A stretch of 13,380 bases of DNA, taken from NCBI GenBank assembly GCA_023409615.1, contig JAEYRF010000097.1, positions 1 through 13,380 on the forward strand, read 5' to 3'. Positions 1 to 6,586 of the stretch are shown piece after piece. How positions within the stretch are numbered: position 1 is the first letter of the stretch; each line of letters starts with the position of its first letter. Origin of the DNA: Bacillota bacterium (GTDB taxonomy: Bacteria; Bacillota; Clostridia; Acetivibrionales; DTU013). Under the pieces are notes generated by a model that saw only the letters and a program-made list of their open reading frames with translations, was not told the origin of the DNA and did no database searches. The position numbers and the translations under genes are program-made.

Positions 1-2
1 GA

Positions 3-92
3 TCTATAGTACCAACCGGGATTAAGCCAAAGTTCATGGAGAAGTTGGAGGACTACGGGGTAGCACTGCCTTTGAATATTTTTATGAATTAG
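3..92 (+). CDS. tadA: C-terminal end of TadA/CpaF-family secretion ATPase (partial)
   Basis: Only the last 29 codons and the TAG stop are inside the window; the gene starts to the left. The readable tail contains TGIKPKFMEKLEDYG and ends LPLNIFMN. This resembles the conserved end of CpaF/TadA ATPases (a T/V-G-x-x-P-K/R-F-x-x-x-L pattern). That family is the cytoplasmic hexameric motor that powers Tad/Flp pilus assembly. The assignment rests on this short tail plus position: tadB follows 53 bases later on the same strand, the standard tadA-tadB-tadC order. The catalytic Walker motifs lie outside the window, so activity cannot be judged. Confidence 0.72.
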   Translation, partial: SIVPTGIKPKFMEKLEDYGVALPLNIFMN

Positions 93-145
93 AGAAAGCT
101 CATAAAATGAAATATATCTGTATTTGAAACTAAGGGGGGACATAC

Positions 146-1117
146 TTGACAGCATTACTGGCACTACTCAGCTTCATATCTGTTTTTCTGCTTTCCTGGC
201 AGATTCTCAGGCTGCTTCTGTTAAGGGATGATTTTATGTCCAGACTCAGCAGATATACGAATGTTGAGGAAATGCGGGATGAGAAGAAAAGGGGAAAGAA
301 AAGAGGCGGAACGAATTTTCGAGGTGCATTTTTTAAAGAGGTTGGGAAAATCAGATTTCTCGAAGGCTATAAAAAGAAAGTGCAGTTGAACCTGATCAAA
401 GCACATTTACTCTTAAAGGCCGAAGAATTTATTACACTCAATATAGTACTTTTCTTTGTGTTTTCGGTGCTAATATTGATGATACAGGGGATAGAGAAGT
501 GGCCGCTGGGCATTCTGGCAGGTATAGTCGGATGGGTTTTACCATCCATCATCGTAAAAAGCAAAATTAAGAAAAGAGGCAAGCATCTTAATGAACAACT
601 TGCGGATGCAATATCAATGATGTCCAACTCACTGAAAAGCGGCTACAGCTTCTTTCAGGCTATTGATATGGTTGCAGAAGAAATGACAGGACCTATTGCA
701 GAGGAATTTTCCGTATTTAAGAAAGAGGTCAGTTTGGGTCAAAACACAGAGAAGGCATTTGAAAATATGGTAGCAAGAGTTTCAAGCGAAGATCTTGAAC
801 TTGTTGTAATTGCAGTTTTAATTCAAAGACAGGTGGGAGGAAACTTGTCAGAAGTGCTTGACAATATAACAGAAACAATTAGAGACAGGGTCAGAATCAA
901 GGGAGAGTTGAAAACCATCACTGCACAGGGTAAAATTTCTGGTCTCGTTATTTCACTTTTACCTGTCATATTATGTTTGTTGATCTATTTAATCAATCCC
1001 GCACAAATGAGCATACTTTTCATAAGACCCCTGGGACAGGTAATGATCGGCATTGCCGCAGTGATGGAATTGACAGGAATCTTTCTGATCCGCAAAGTTG
1101 TCAAAATTGAGATTTAA
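146..1117 (+). CDS. tadB: TadB-like inner membrane platform protein (T2SSF domain)
   Basis: This 323-residue protein is a type II secretion F-domain membrane protein of the Tad/Flp pilus machine, expected to sit in the cytoplasmic membrane as the platform for the TadA motor. Visible parts: an N-terminal hydrophobic helix (about 2-26), a basic cytoplasmic stretch (45-90), a double hydrophobic segment (about 98-137), the cytoplasmic T2SSF bundle (about 150-260, with ADAISMMSNSLKSGYSFFQA and IQRQVGGNLSEVL, both family-typical), then two C-terminal hydrophobic segments (266-286 and 295-319). The start is a TTG at 146; the purine-rich AAGGGGGGA at 132-140 ends five bases before it, and no better ATG fits. 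The length is normal. It is followed closely by tadC, so the two are almost certainly co-transcribed with tadA. Confidence 0.88.
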   Translation: MTALLALLSFISVFLLSWQILRLLLLRDDFMSRLSRYTNVEEMRDEKKRGKKRGGTNFRGAFFKEVGKIRFLEGYKKKVQLNLIKAHLLLKAEEFITLNIVLFFVFSVLILMIQGIEKWPLGILAGIVGWVLPSIIVKSKIKKRGKHLNEQLADAISMMSNSLKSGYSFFQAIDMVAEEMTGPIAEEFSVFKKEVSLGQNTEKAFENMVARVSSEDLELVVIAVLIQRQVGGNLSEVLDNITETIRDRVRIKGELKTITAQGKISGLVISLLPVILCLLIYLINPAQMSILFIRPLGQVMIGIAAVMELTGIFLIRKVVKIEI

Positions 1118-1121
1118 GGAG
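1116..1121 (+). promoter_or_regulatory. Ribosome binding site that decides the tadC start
   Basis: AAGGAG lies 8 bases before the ATG at 1130 but only 2 bases before the upstream in-frame GTG at 1124, so the ATG is the more likely start. The site overlaps the TAA stop of tadB (1115-1117), which suggests translational coupling. Confidence 0.7.
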
Positions 1122-1129
1122 ATGTGGAG

Positions 1130-2050
1130 ATGATAGCAGTGATAGTAATATTAGTAATCGTATCGTCCTTTCTGTTGTGTTATGGCGTCATATCCTACCT
1201 GCTAAGGGATAAAATTTCTGTGTCCTCAAGACTCCGGAACATTGGTAATTTTGACAATGAAAATGAAAATGCAGAACTAAATCAGCCTCTTTTTTCAAGA
1301 GTTTTACGACCGATGCTCGATAATATGGGAAAGGTTATGATGAAGGTAACACCGGGGCAGTTAGTATCATCTCTCGAGAGCAAGATCGTCAAGGCAGGAA
1401 ATCCCGGAAATATGGCTATCAAGGACTGGATCAACATCCAGGCATTGCTGGTAGTCGGTTTGCCTGTAATTACGATTCTGATAATGAAGAAATCAGGAGC
1501 GCCGGCAGGAACCGTGGTGATGATTATTCTGGCTGAAGTTGTCATGGGATTTGTTTTACCCGGTTTTATTCTGGGAAAGATCATGAAAACCAGGCGGAGC
1601 ACCATACTGAACTCACTTGCTGATGTGATCGACCTGTTGACAGTAAGTGTGGAAGCAGGTCTTGGGTTTGACGGTGCATTGATGAAAGTGGTGGAAAAAA
1701 AGCCGGGGCCGCTGGCGTCTGAGTTTGAAAAGGTACTTCAGGAAATAAAAGTTGGAAAGCAAAAAAAGGATGCGCTCAGAGGCTTGGCTTCGAGAGTTGA
1801 TATACAGGATTTCACTGCGTTCATAGGAGCTGTTGTGCAGGCGGATCAGTTTGGCGTTGCCATTGCTAATGTACTCAGGATCCAGGCGGAGCAGATCAGA
1901 GAGAAGCGTAGGCAACGAGCCAGAGAACGTGCCATGAAGGTGCCGGTAAAAATGCTTATCCCAATGGTCGTATTCATATTTCCGACGTTGTTCATTGTTC
2001 TGCTTGGGCCGGTGGCACTGCAGCTGATAGAACAATTTACAGGAAAGTAA
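1130..2050 (+). CDS. tadC: TadC-like inner membrane platform protein (T2SSF domain)
   Basis: This 306-residue protein is the second T2SSF membrane protein of Tad/Flp systems and is thought to pair with TadB around the ATPase. It has an N-terminal hydrophobic helix (about 1-25), a cytoplasmic linker with a short acidic/Asn-rich run (41-50), a hydrophobic pair (about 105-150), the T2SSF region (about 158-268, with ADVIDLLTVSVEAGLGFDGAL, the hallmark TadC stretch, and a basic RRQRARERAMK tail) and a C-terminal hydrophobic segment (275-299). An in-frame GTG at 1124 would add two residues, but spacing from the AAGGAG favours the ATG. It is the last Tad gene here: the next gene ends 13 bases further on the opposite strand, so pilin and TadE/F-type genes are not downstream. 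I see no strong terminator between the convergent genes. Confidence 0.88.
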   Translation: MIAVIVILVIVSSFLLCYGVISYLLRDKISVSSRLRNIGNFDNENENAELNQPLFSRVLRPMLDNMGKVMMKVTPGQLVSSLESKIVKAGNPGNMAIKDWINIQALLVVGLPVITILIMKKSGAPAGTVVMIILAEVVMGFVLPGFILGKIMKTRRSTILNSLADVIDLLTVSVEAGLGFDGALMKVVEKKPGPLASEFEKVLQEIKVGKQKKDALRGLASRVDIQDFTAFIGAVVQADQFGVAIANVLRIQAEQIREKRRQRARERAMKVPVKMLIPMVVFIFPTLFIVLLGPVALQLIEQFTGK

Positions 2051-2063
2051 TGAGTCGAGGTTG

Positions 2064-3230
2064 TCAGATGATCTGAAGGATAGCGCATTTCAGGTATTCC
2101 GTTTCAGGTGCTGCCAACAGGACAGGATGGTCCTTTGCCTGCGAACGGTATTCGATCAGTCTTACTTTGCGGCGGGAGTCTATTCCTGCGTTGTATAAGA
2201 TATCTTCAAACATCTCAGGATCGATATGATGAGAACATGAGCAGGTGACTAAAAAGCCGCCGCTGTTGAGTATTTTCATAGCCCGCAGATTTATTTCCTT
2301 ATAGCCGCGAATGGCGTTTTCAACAGAGCCCCGGCTTTTTGCAAATGCCGGCGGGTCAAGAATAATAGTGTCAAAGCATTCTCCGGCATCATTATATTCT
2401 CTCAACCTGTCAAATACATTTGCGCTTTCGAAACGGCACAGGTTTTCCAACCCGTTAAGCCTTGCGTTAGCTGTTGCTGTTTCAACAGCATGATCTGATA
2501 TATCCAGTCCAAGAACACTGTCAGCGCCATAGCTTCCGGAATGCAGGGCAAAGGAGCCTGTATGACTGAAACAGTCAAGTACCTTTGCGCCTTTAACAAA
2601 TGGCTTCAGTGCTGCACGGTTTTCCTTCTGATCAAGGAAATATCCTGTTTTTTGCCCTTCGGCTACATCCACGAGAAAACGAATGCCATTCTCAGACATC
2701 TCGATGTTTGTCTCGAATTCACCACGAAGGAAGCCCTTTTGCTGCTGCAGGCCTTCCAGTTCACGTACGGTGATGTCATTACGCTCATAGATACCCCTTG
2801 GTTTGACCACATCCCACAAAATATCCGTCAGGTCAGCTTTGAACATTTCTATACCGAGAGCAGAAGTCTGGAGGACCAGGATGTCAGAAAATTTATCCAC
2901 GATTAGACCGGGAAGAAAGTCCGATTCGGAGAAAATGACTCTGCAGCTGTCAATATCAGCTACCTTACGGCGATATTCCCATGCTGACTGAACACGCTTA
3001 TATAAGAAGCCGTAATCAATGGGTTCATTTACGTAAGTAAGTATTCTGAGAGTTATTTGCGATTTCGGGTTGTAAAAGCCTCGCCCAAGAAATTTGTTTT
3101 TGCTGCTGTAAATGTCGACTATTTCGCCGGGAGCACATGACTCAACAGAAGCGATATCGCTCTTATAAATCCATGGATGACCGTATTCCACCCGTTTTTC
3201 CTTACCATTAACCAATATTGCTTTTGCCAT
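2064..3230 (-). CDS. rlmI: Class I SAM-dependent rRNA methyltransferase, RlmI/YwbD type (PUA + methyltransferase)
   Basis: The 388-residue product matches the RlmI family, cytosolic enzymes that make 5-methylcytosine in 23S rRNA (C1962 in E. coli). The N-terminal PUA domain spans about 1-75 (with GHPWIYKSDI). The methyltransferase domain shows VDVAEGQKTGYFLDQKENR (187-205), the SAM-binding loop VLDCFSHTGSFALH (217-230), GLDIS (241-245), LDPPAFAKSRG (291-301) and the TCSCSHH motif (329-335). The start chosen is the ATG preceded by GGAGG. A longer version starting at 3257 would overlap the uvsE stop codon as ATGA but has no ribosome binding site. The gene lies downstream of uvsE in the same orientation and is probably co-transcribed with it. 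The exact target base in this organism is inferred. Confidence 0.85.
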   Translation of the reverse strand: MAKAILVNGKEKRVEYGHPWIYKSDIASVESCAPGEIVDIYSSKNKFLGRGFYNPKSQITLRILTYVNEPIDYGFLYKRVQSAWEYRRKVADIDSCRVIFSESDFLPGLIVDKFSDILVLQTSALGIEMFKADLTDILWDVVKPRGIYERNDITVRELEGLQQQKGFLRGEFETNIEMSENGIRFLVDVAEGQKTGYFLDQKENRAALKPFVKGAKVLDCFSHTGSFALHSGSYGADSVLGLDISDHAVETATANARLNGLENLCRFESANVFDRLREYNDAGECFDTIILDPPAFAKSRGSVENAIRGYKEINLRAMKILNSGGFLVTCSCSHHIDPEMFEDILYNAGIDSRRKVRLIEYRSQAKDHPVLLAAPETEYLKCAILQII

Positions 3231-3235
3231 AATTG

Positions 3236-3240
3236 CCTCC
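3236..3240 (-). promoter_or_regulatory. Ribosome binding site that decides the rlmI-like start
   Basis: Read on the minus strand, GGAGG lies 5 bases before the ATG at 3230. The alternative in-frame ATG at 3257 has no purine-rich sequence upstream, so the shorter 388-residue protein is preferred. Confidence 0.75.
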
Positions 3241-3253
3241 CGGTGTTTTATTC

Positions 3254-4216
3254 TCATTGTATCACAAATTCACCATTATTGAGCTGTACTATGCCTGCAG
3301 TCGAAGCAAGTTCATCTGAAAGTTTCAATAACGCAGTATCTTTATATTTAGCTTCCAGCATTATATCAAAATCCATATTAACTCTCGCGGCGGTTTCAAG
3401 AAAGCTAATAAATTCATTATAATCAATCAAATCAGCATGACTTCTGAAATCCTTACTGCTTCTTGGACTGGAAAAATGAACTTTGGGAGGATAATACTCC
3501 TGATCCCATGTGCTAAATATCTCAGGGAGCACTGTTCCTAGGTCATACTCCCGACAAATACAGTTGTGGTGATGTACATCAAGCACCATAGGTACTCTGA
3601 GTTTTTGGCAAAGCTCAAGTACCTCATATGTATTATAAGATTTATCGTCGTTTTCGATAATCAGTCGTTTGCGTATCCTGTCAGGCAGGCTGATAAAATT
3701 ATGATAGAATCTTTTTATGGAATCCTGTTTATTACCGTATACGCCGCCGACATGCAGCACTAACTTGTATTTATTATCAAGCCCCATTGCTTCAAACAGT
3801 TGTACATGATAATCAAGATCTCTGATAGAGTCCTGAAGAACTTTATCTACAGGAGAATTTATCAAAGTATAATGATCAGGATGTGCGCTAACACGAAGTT
3901 CGTTTTCTTTTATGAATTCACCAATCTTTTGCAGGCTGTCAGAAAAATCATCAATATATCTCCACCACTGCATATCAGGGTGGGTGGCAAGTGGGATAAG
4001 TTTTGATGTCAGCCTGTAGACAGAGATATTCAATGCCTTATTGTATCTGAGAATTCTCAGTGTGTTTTGGAGGTTTTTATCTGCTGCCTTTCGCAGTTTA
4101 TATAGCCTACTTTCCTCGCTCGACAACATCTTATATGTAGTGTAGGTAACAGTACCGGAAGGAGAGCAGTCCTCCAGATTCAGTGTCATTGCCACATAAC
4201 CGAGTCTGAACTTCAT
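3254..4216 (-). CDS. uvsE: UV damage endonuclease (UvsE/UvdE family)
   Basis: The 320-residue protein is a TIM-barrel UV damage endonuclease. The family nicks DNA 5' of UV photoproducts as a light-independent alternative to nucleotide excision repair. Family features: the start MKFRLGYVAM; YRLTSKLIPLATHP (67-80) with the conserved His; RVSAHPDHY (108-116); LHVGGVYGNK (154-163); LIIENDD (185-191) with a metal-ligand Glu; VLDVHHHNC (211-219); SHADLID (259-265); and DIMLEAK (284-290) with the final Glu. Together these give the expected His/Glu/Asp metal-binding set. The length is typical. GAGAGG lies about 9 bases before the ATG. The TGA stop overlaps an upstream ATG of rlmI. UvsE is common in spore formers, but a link to spore UV resistance here is inference. 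Confidence 0.85.
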   Translation of the reverse strand: MKFRLGYVAMTLNLEDCSPSGTVTYTTYKMLSSEESRLYKLRKAADKNLQNTLRILRYNKALNISVYRLTSKLIPLATHPDMQWWRYIDDFSDSLQKIGEFIKENELRVSAHPDHYTLINSPVDKVLQDSIRDLDYHVQLFEAMGLDNKYKLVLHVGGVYGNKQDSIKRFYHNFISLPDRIRKRLIIENDDKSYNTYEVLELCQKLRVPMVLDVHHHNCICREYDLGTVLPEIFSTWDQEYYPPKVHFSSPRSSKDFRSHADLIDYNEFISFLETAARVNMDFDIMLEAKYKDTALLKLSDELASTAGIVQLNNGEFVIQ

Positions 4217-4234
4217 ATTTGTTTACCTCTCAAT

Positions 4235-4261
4235 TTTATACTCAGTTTATAAGTTGTTCAA
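4235..4261 (-). promoter_or_regulatory. Possible promoter for uvsE-rlmI
   Basis: On the minus strand, TTGAAC (4261-4256) and TATAAA (4240-4235) are separated by 15 bases, just upstream of uvsE. The -10 is good (5/6), but the -35 is only 4/6 and the spacing is short. I see no LexA-type GAAC-N4-GTTC box, so SOS control is not supported. Weak call. Confidence 0.3.
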
Positions 4262-4322
4262 AAATGAATAACTTATCCATGGACATTATGCGAGGTTACA
4301 TCGCAAAAGCCTTATATAAAAG

Positions 4323-4351
4323 TTGATAGCACATTTTATCAGTGGTAGAAT
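4323..4351 (+). promoter_or_regulatory. Sigma-A-type promoter with extended -10, before the truncated murA
   Basis: TTGATA (4323-4328) and TAGAAT (4346-4351) are separated by exactly 17 bases, with a TG at 4343-4344 giving an extended -10 (TGGTAGAAT). Each hexamer is one base off consensus. Transcription would begin near 4358 and run through the murA remnant into ftsQ, sbp and ftsA. It is the best sigma-A-like site I found in the window. Confidence 0.6.
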
Positions 4352-4389
4352 GGTAATAGCAATAAGAATATGACAACAGGGTTATACAC

Positions 4390-5313
4390 CCGGGTGGGTG
4401 CGAAATAGGCCCAAGACCGATTGACCTGCATCTGAAAGCCCTGAAAAGTATGGGTGCAAAGATACAGGATGCGCAAAGAGGGTTTATTTATTGCGAAGCA
4501 GATAGACTCAGGGGTTGTGATGTTCAGCTGGATTACCCAAGCGTGGGTGCCACTGAAAATATTATGCTTGCCTCTGTGTTTGCAGAGGGCGAGACGGTCA
4601 TACGCAATGCCGCCAAAGAACCGGAGATCCTGGATCTTCAGAATTATCTGCAGGCTATGGGAGTTCAGGTGACCGGAGCAGGAACCAGTATAATAAGGAT
4701 ATGTGGTGGTGATCACAACCTTAGCAATGCAGAGCATACGATCATTACCGATCGAATTGTAACTGGTACATATATGGCTGCTGCCGGAATTACAAGCGGT
4801 GAACTCCTGCTGAGAAATGTGATTCCAGAGCACATGAGCTGCATTATTTCCCTTTTGCGTGAGTGCGGGTGCAGGATTAATATCAAGGGAAGCACAATGC
4901 AGGTGAATGGTCCGGCTAGATTGCGGGCGATTGATATTGTCAGGACACTGCCGTATCCCGGATTTCCCACTGACATGCAGGCTCAGGTTGTGGCACTGCT
5001 GACAATCGCAAGAGGTACAAGTATTATGGTCGAGACGGTATTTGAAAACAGGTATAAGCATGTCGACGAACTACTGCGCATGGGAGCCAACATCAAACTT
5101 GAAGGCCGGCTTGCTGTGATAAAAGGTGTGAAGAAGCTTGTAGGCGCCAATGTATATGCTCGTGATCTTCGGGGCGGGGCGGCTTTAGTATTGGCCGGTC
5201 TTACTGCAGAGGGAGAAACTGTAATTTCCGATATTAAGCATATTGATCGCGGATATGATAATATTGAAGAAAAGCTGAGGCGGGTCGGAGCATCGATTCA
5301 TCGAACCCTTTAA
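4390..5313 (+). pseudogene. murA: N-terminally truncated MurA (UDP-GlcNAc enolpyruvyltransferase remnant)
   Basis: MurA transfers enolpyruvate from PEP to UDP-GlcNAc, the first committed step of peptidoglycan synthesis. Homology begins abruptly at codon 4390 with PGGCEIGPRP, the loop carrying the catalytic Cys (Cys115 in E. coli), and runs cleanly to the normal C-terminus (307 codons against about 418 usual). Conserved blocks include PSVGATENIMLAS, PYPGFPTDMQAQ, ENRYKHVDEL and DLRGGAALVLAGL. About 110 N-terminal residues are missing, including the positions of the active-site Lys22 and Arg91. An in-frame TAA lies at 4363-4365. The first in-frame ATG (4450) is after the Cys loop and has no good ribosome binding site; from there the product would be 287 residues. 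The body has no stops or frameshifts, so the loss is recent, or the ORF has another use, or this is an assembly join. A complete MurA must be encoded elsewhere. Confidence 0.75.
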
Positions 5314-5351
5314 ATAATTAATGGGTTGAAAATGGATTCAGGGGGATTTTC

Positions 5352-6209
5352 ATGAAGGTACGAAAGATGAAAAGTTTACAGGTGCCTCCTCATGTAATAA
5401 ACAAAAAGAAAAGAAAGTGGAGAAGAGTTTTTCAGCTAATCAGATTTGTACTTGTGACAGCATTGTTTTCAATGACGATTGTTTATGCTGCTATATCTCC
5501 GTTTTTTAATATTACCGGATTCAGAGCACGGGAATCTCTCCATTACGATGAGAACGCGCTGATTACTGCTTCAGGCATAAGTCATGGAGGCAATGGATTC
5601 AGGATGCTATTCAAAGAAATGGGCAGGTTTTATTTTTTCCGGATTGGTGTTGCAGAGAGGTCGATTAAGGAGAACTGCCCTTATGTTAAAAGTGCGAAGG
5701 TAAGGTATCTCATTCCATCGACTGTATCAATCGAGGTAGAAGAGAGGGTAGCGGCGGCGGTACTTGTTATGAACGGAGCGAACCTTCTAATTGACAAGGA
5801 AGGATACTTGCTGGAACTAGTTCCTGAAATTTCAGATTTAAAGCTTCCGATTATTGTTGGGATTGAATTGAATTCGCCAAAACCGGGAAAAAAAATCGAT
5901 ATTCCTGATGAAACACTCTCGTCAGCATTAAAAGTGTTTGATACAATAAGAGAAGTTGATAAACTGAATGAACCCAATGAGGACAAGCTGATTGACAGTG
6001 TCGATTATGTGGATGTTGGAGATATATACAATGTCAGCTTTTCAGTACAGTCCCGAGTCATTGTCAATCTGGGGAAAATGGAGGATCTGCATTATAAGAT
6101 CAATGCAGCTAAGACCATATTCTTCAGGAATATAAAAAGGACGGAAAGGGGTAAACTGGATTTTTCAATGGATACCAATCCTGTTTTTACTCCGGAAAAT
6201 GGAGGGTAA
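5352..6209 (+). CDS. ftsQ: Cell division protein FtsQ/DivIB
   Basis: This 285-residue bitopic membrane protein of the divisome links FtsL/FtsB-type partners and septal peptidoglycan synthesis. The sequence shows a basic cytoplasmic tail (about 1-26, rich in Lys/Arg), one membrane helix (about 27-49), and a POTRA domain (about 50-130, starting FFNITGFRARES and ending with the strand STVSIEVEERVAAAVL). The FtsQ/DivIB beta domain follows, with LIDKEGYLLE (146-155), LPIIVGIE (165-172) and the terminal GKLDFSMDTNPVF. The start ATG follows AGGGGG with 6-base spacing. The gene sits 38 bases after the murA remnant and 6 bases before sbp, in the standard Firmicutes division cluster order. Sequence identity in this family is low, so the call relies on architecture plus context. 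Confidence 0.85.
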   Translation: MKVRKMKSLQVPPHVINKKKRKWRRVFQLIRFVLVTALFSMTIVYAAISPFFNITGFRARESLHYDENALITASGISHGGNGFRMLFKEMGRFYFFRIGVAERSIKENCPYVKSAKVRYLIPSTVSIEVEERVAAAVLVMNGANLLIDKEGYLLELVPEISDLKLPIIVGIELNSPKPGKKIDIPDETLSSALKVFDTIREVDKLNEPNEDKLIDSVDYVDVGDIYNVSFSVQSRVIVNLGKMEDLHYKINAAKTIFFRNIKRTERGKLDFSMDTNPVFTPENGG

Positions 6210-6215
6210 GTTATA

Positions 6216-6566
6216 ATGTTGCCAATTTTAGGGATGATTATAGGAATTCTTATCGGGGTATTTTTCATGCCCGTGAACATTCCTCAGCAGTATTCGATCT
6301 ATATGGCTGTGGCAATTTTGGCAGCACTGGATTCTGTATTTGGGGGAGTCGCCTCTACGATGCAGGGCAGATTTGATATTAAGATCTTCGTATCCGGATT
6401 TTTTGGCAATGCTCTGCTTGCGGCTGTTCTTGCGTATATTGGTGATCAGCTCGGATTACAGCTTTATCTGGCAGCCATTTTTGCATTTGGCAACAGAATT
6501 TTTCTGAATTTCGCTGTTATTCGCAGATATATGTTGAATAAGTCAGTTAAAAAAGATAATATATAG
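6216..6566 (+). CDS. sbp: Small basic membrane protein Sbp (DUF1290)
   Basis: This 116-residue, mostly hydrophobic protein matches the DUF1290 family, named Sbp in B. subtilis, where the gene lies just before ftsA. Its function is not established. Visible segments: hydrophobic helices at about 2-20, 27-45, 56-77 and 81-101, separated by the family-typical QQYSIYMAVAILAALDS and GGVASTMQGRFD. A short basic tail (RRYMLNKSVKKD) is probably cytoplasmic. The GGAGGG ribosome binding site (6201-6206) overlaps the end of ftsQ, which suggests coupled translation. The ylxW/ylxX genes that accompany sbp in Bacillus are absent here. Confidence 0.85.
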   Translation: MLPILGMIIGILIGVFFMPVNIPQQYSIYMAVAILAALDSVFGGVASTMQGRFDIKIFVSGFFGNALLAAVLAYIGDQLGLQLYLAAIFAFGNRIFLNFAVIRRYMLNKSVKKDNI

Positions 6567-6586
6567 TTTGTGGAGGGGTTGCTTCC

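Noticed and set aside
1613..2035. Minus-strand open frame of 140 codons opposite tadC
   Set aside because: It is a shadow of tadC, with no recognisable domain and a composition inconsistent with real proteins of this genome.
4370..4408. Short ORF MTTGLYTRVGAK just after the predicted transcription start at the murA break
   Set aside because: Twelve codons, no good ribosome binding site and out of frame with MurA; not supportable as a gene, though mentioned as a possible leader.
4339..5061. Long open frame (240 codons) on the minus strand
   Set aside because: It is antisense to the MurA body, has a Cys/His/Ser-rich composition unlike any family I recognise, and the plus-strand frame is clearly MurA.
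5304..5327. Inverted repeat AACCC...GGGTT spanning the murA stop codon
   Set aside because: The stem is 5 bp, a T-T mismatch and 4 A/T pairs, with no T tract after it; too weak to call a terminator or attenuator.
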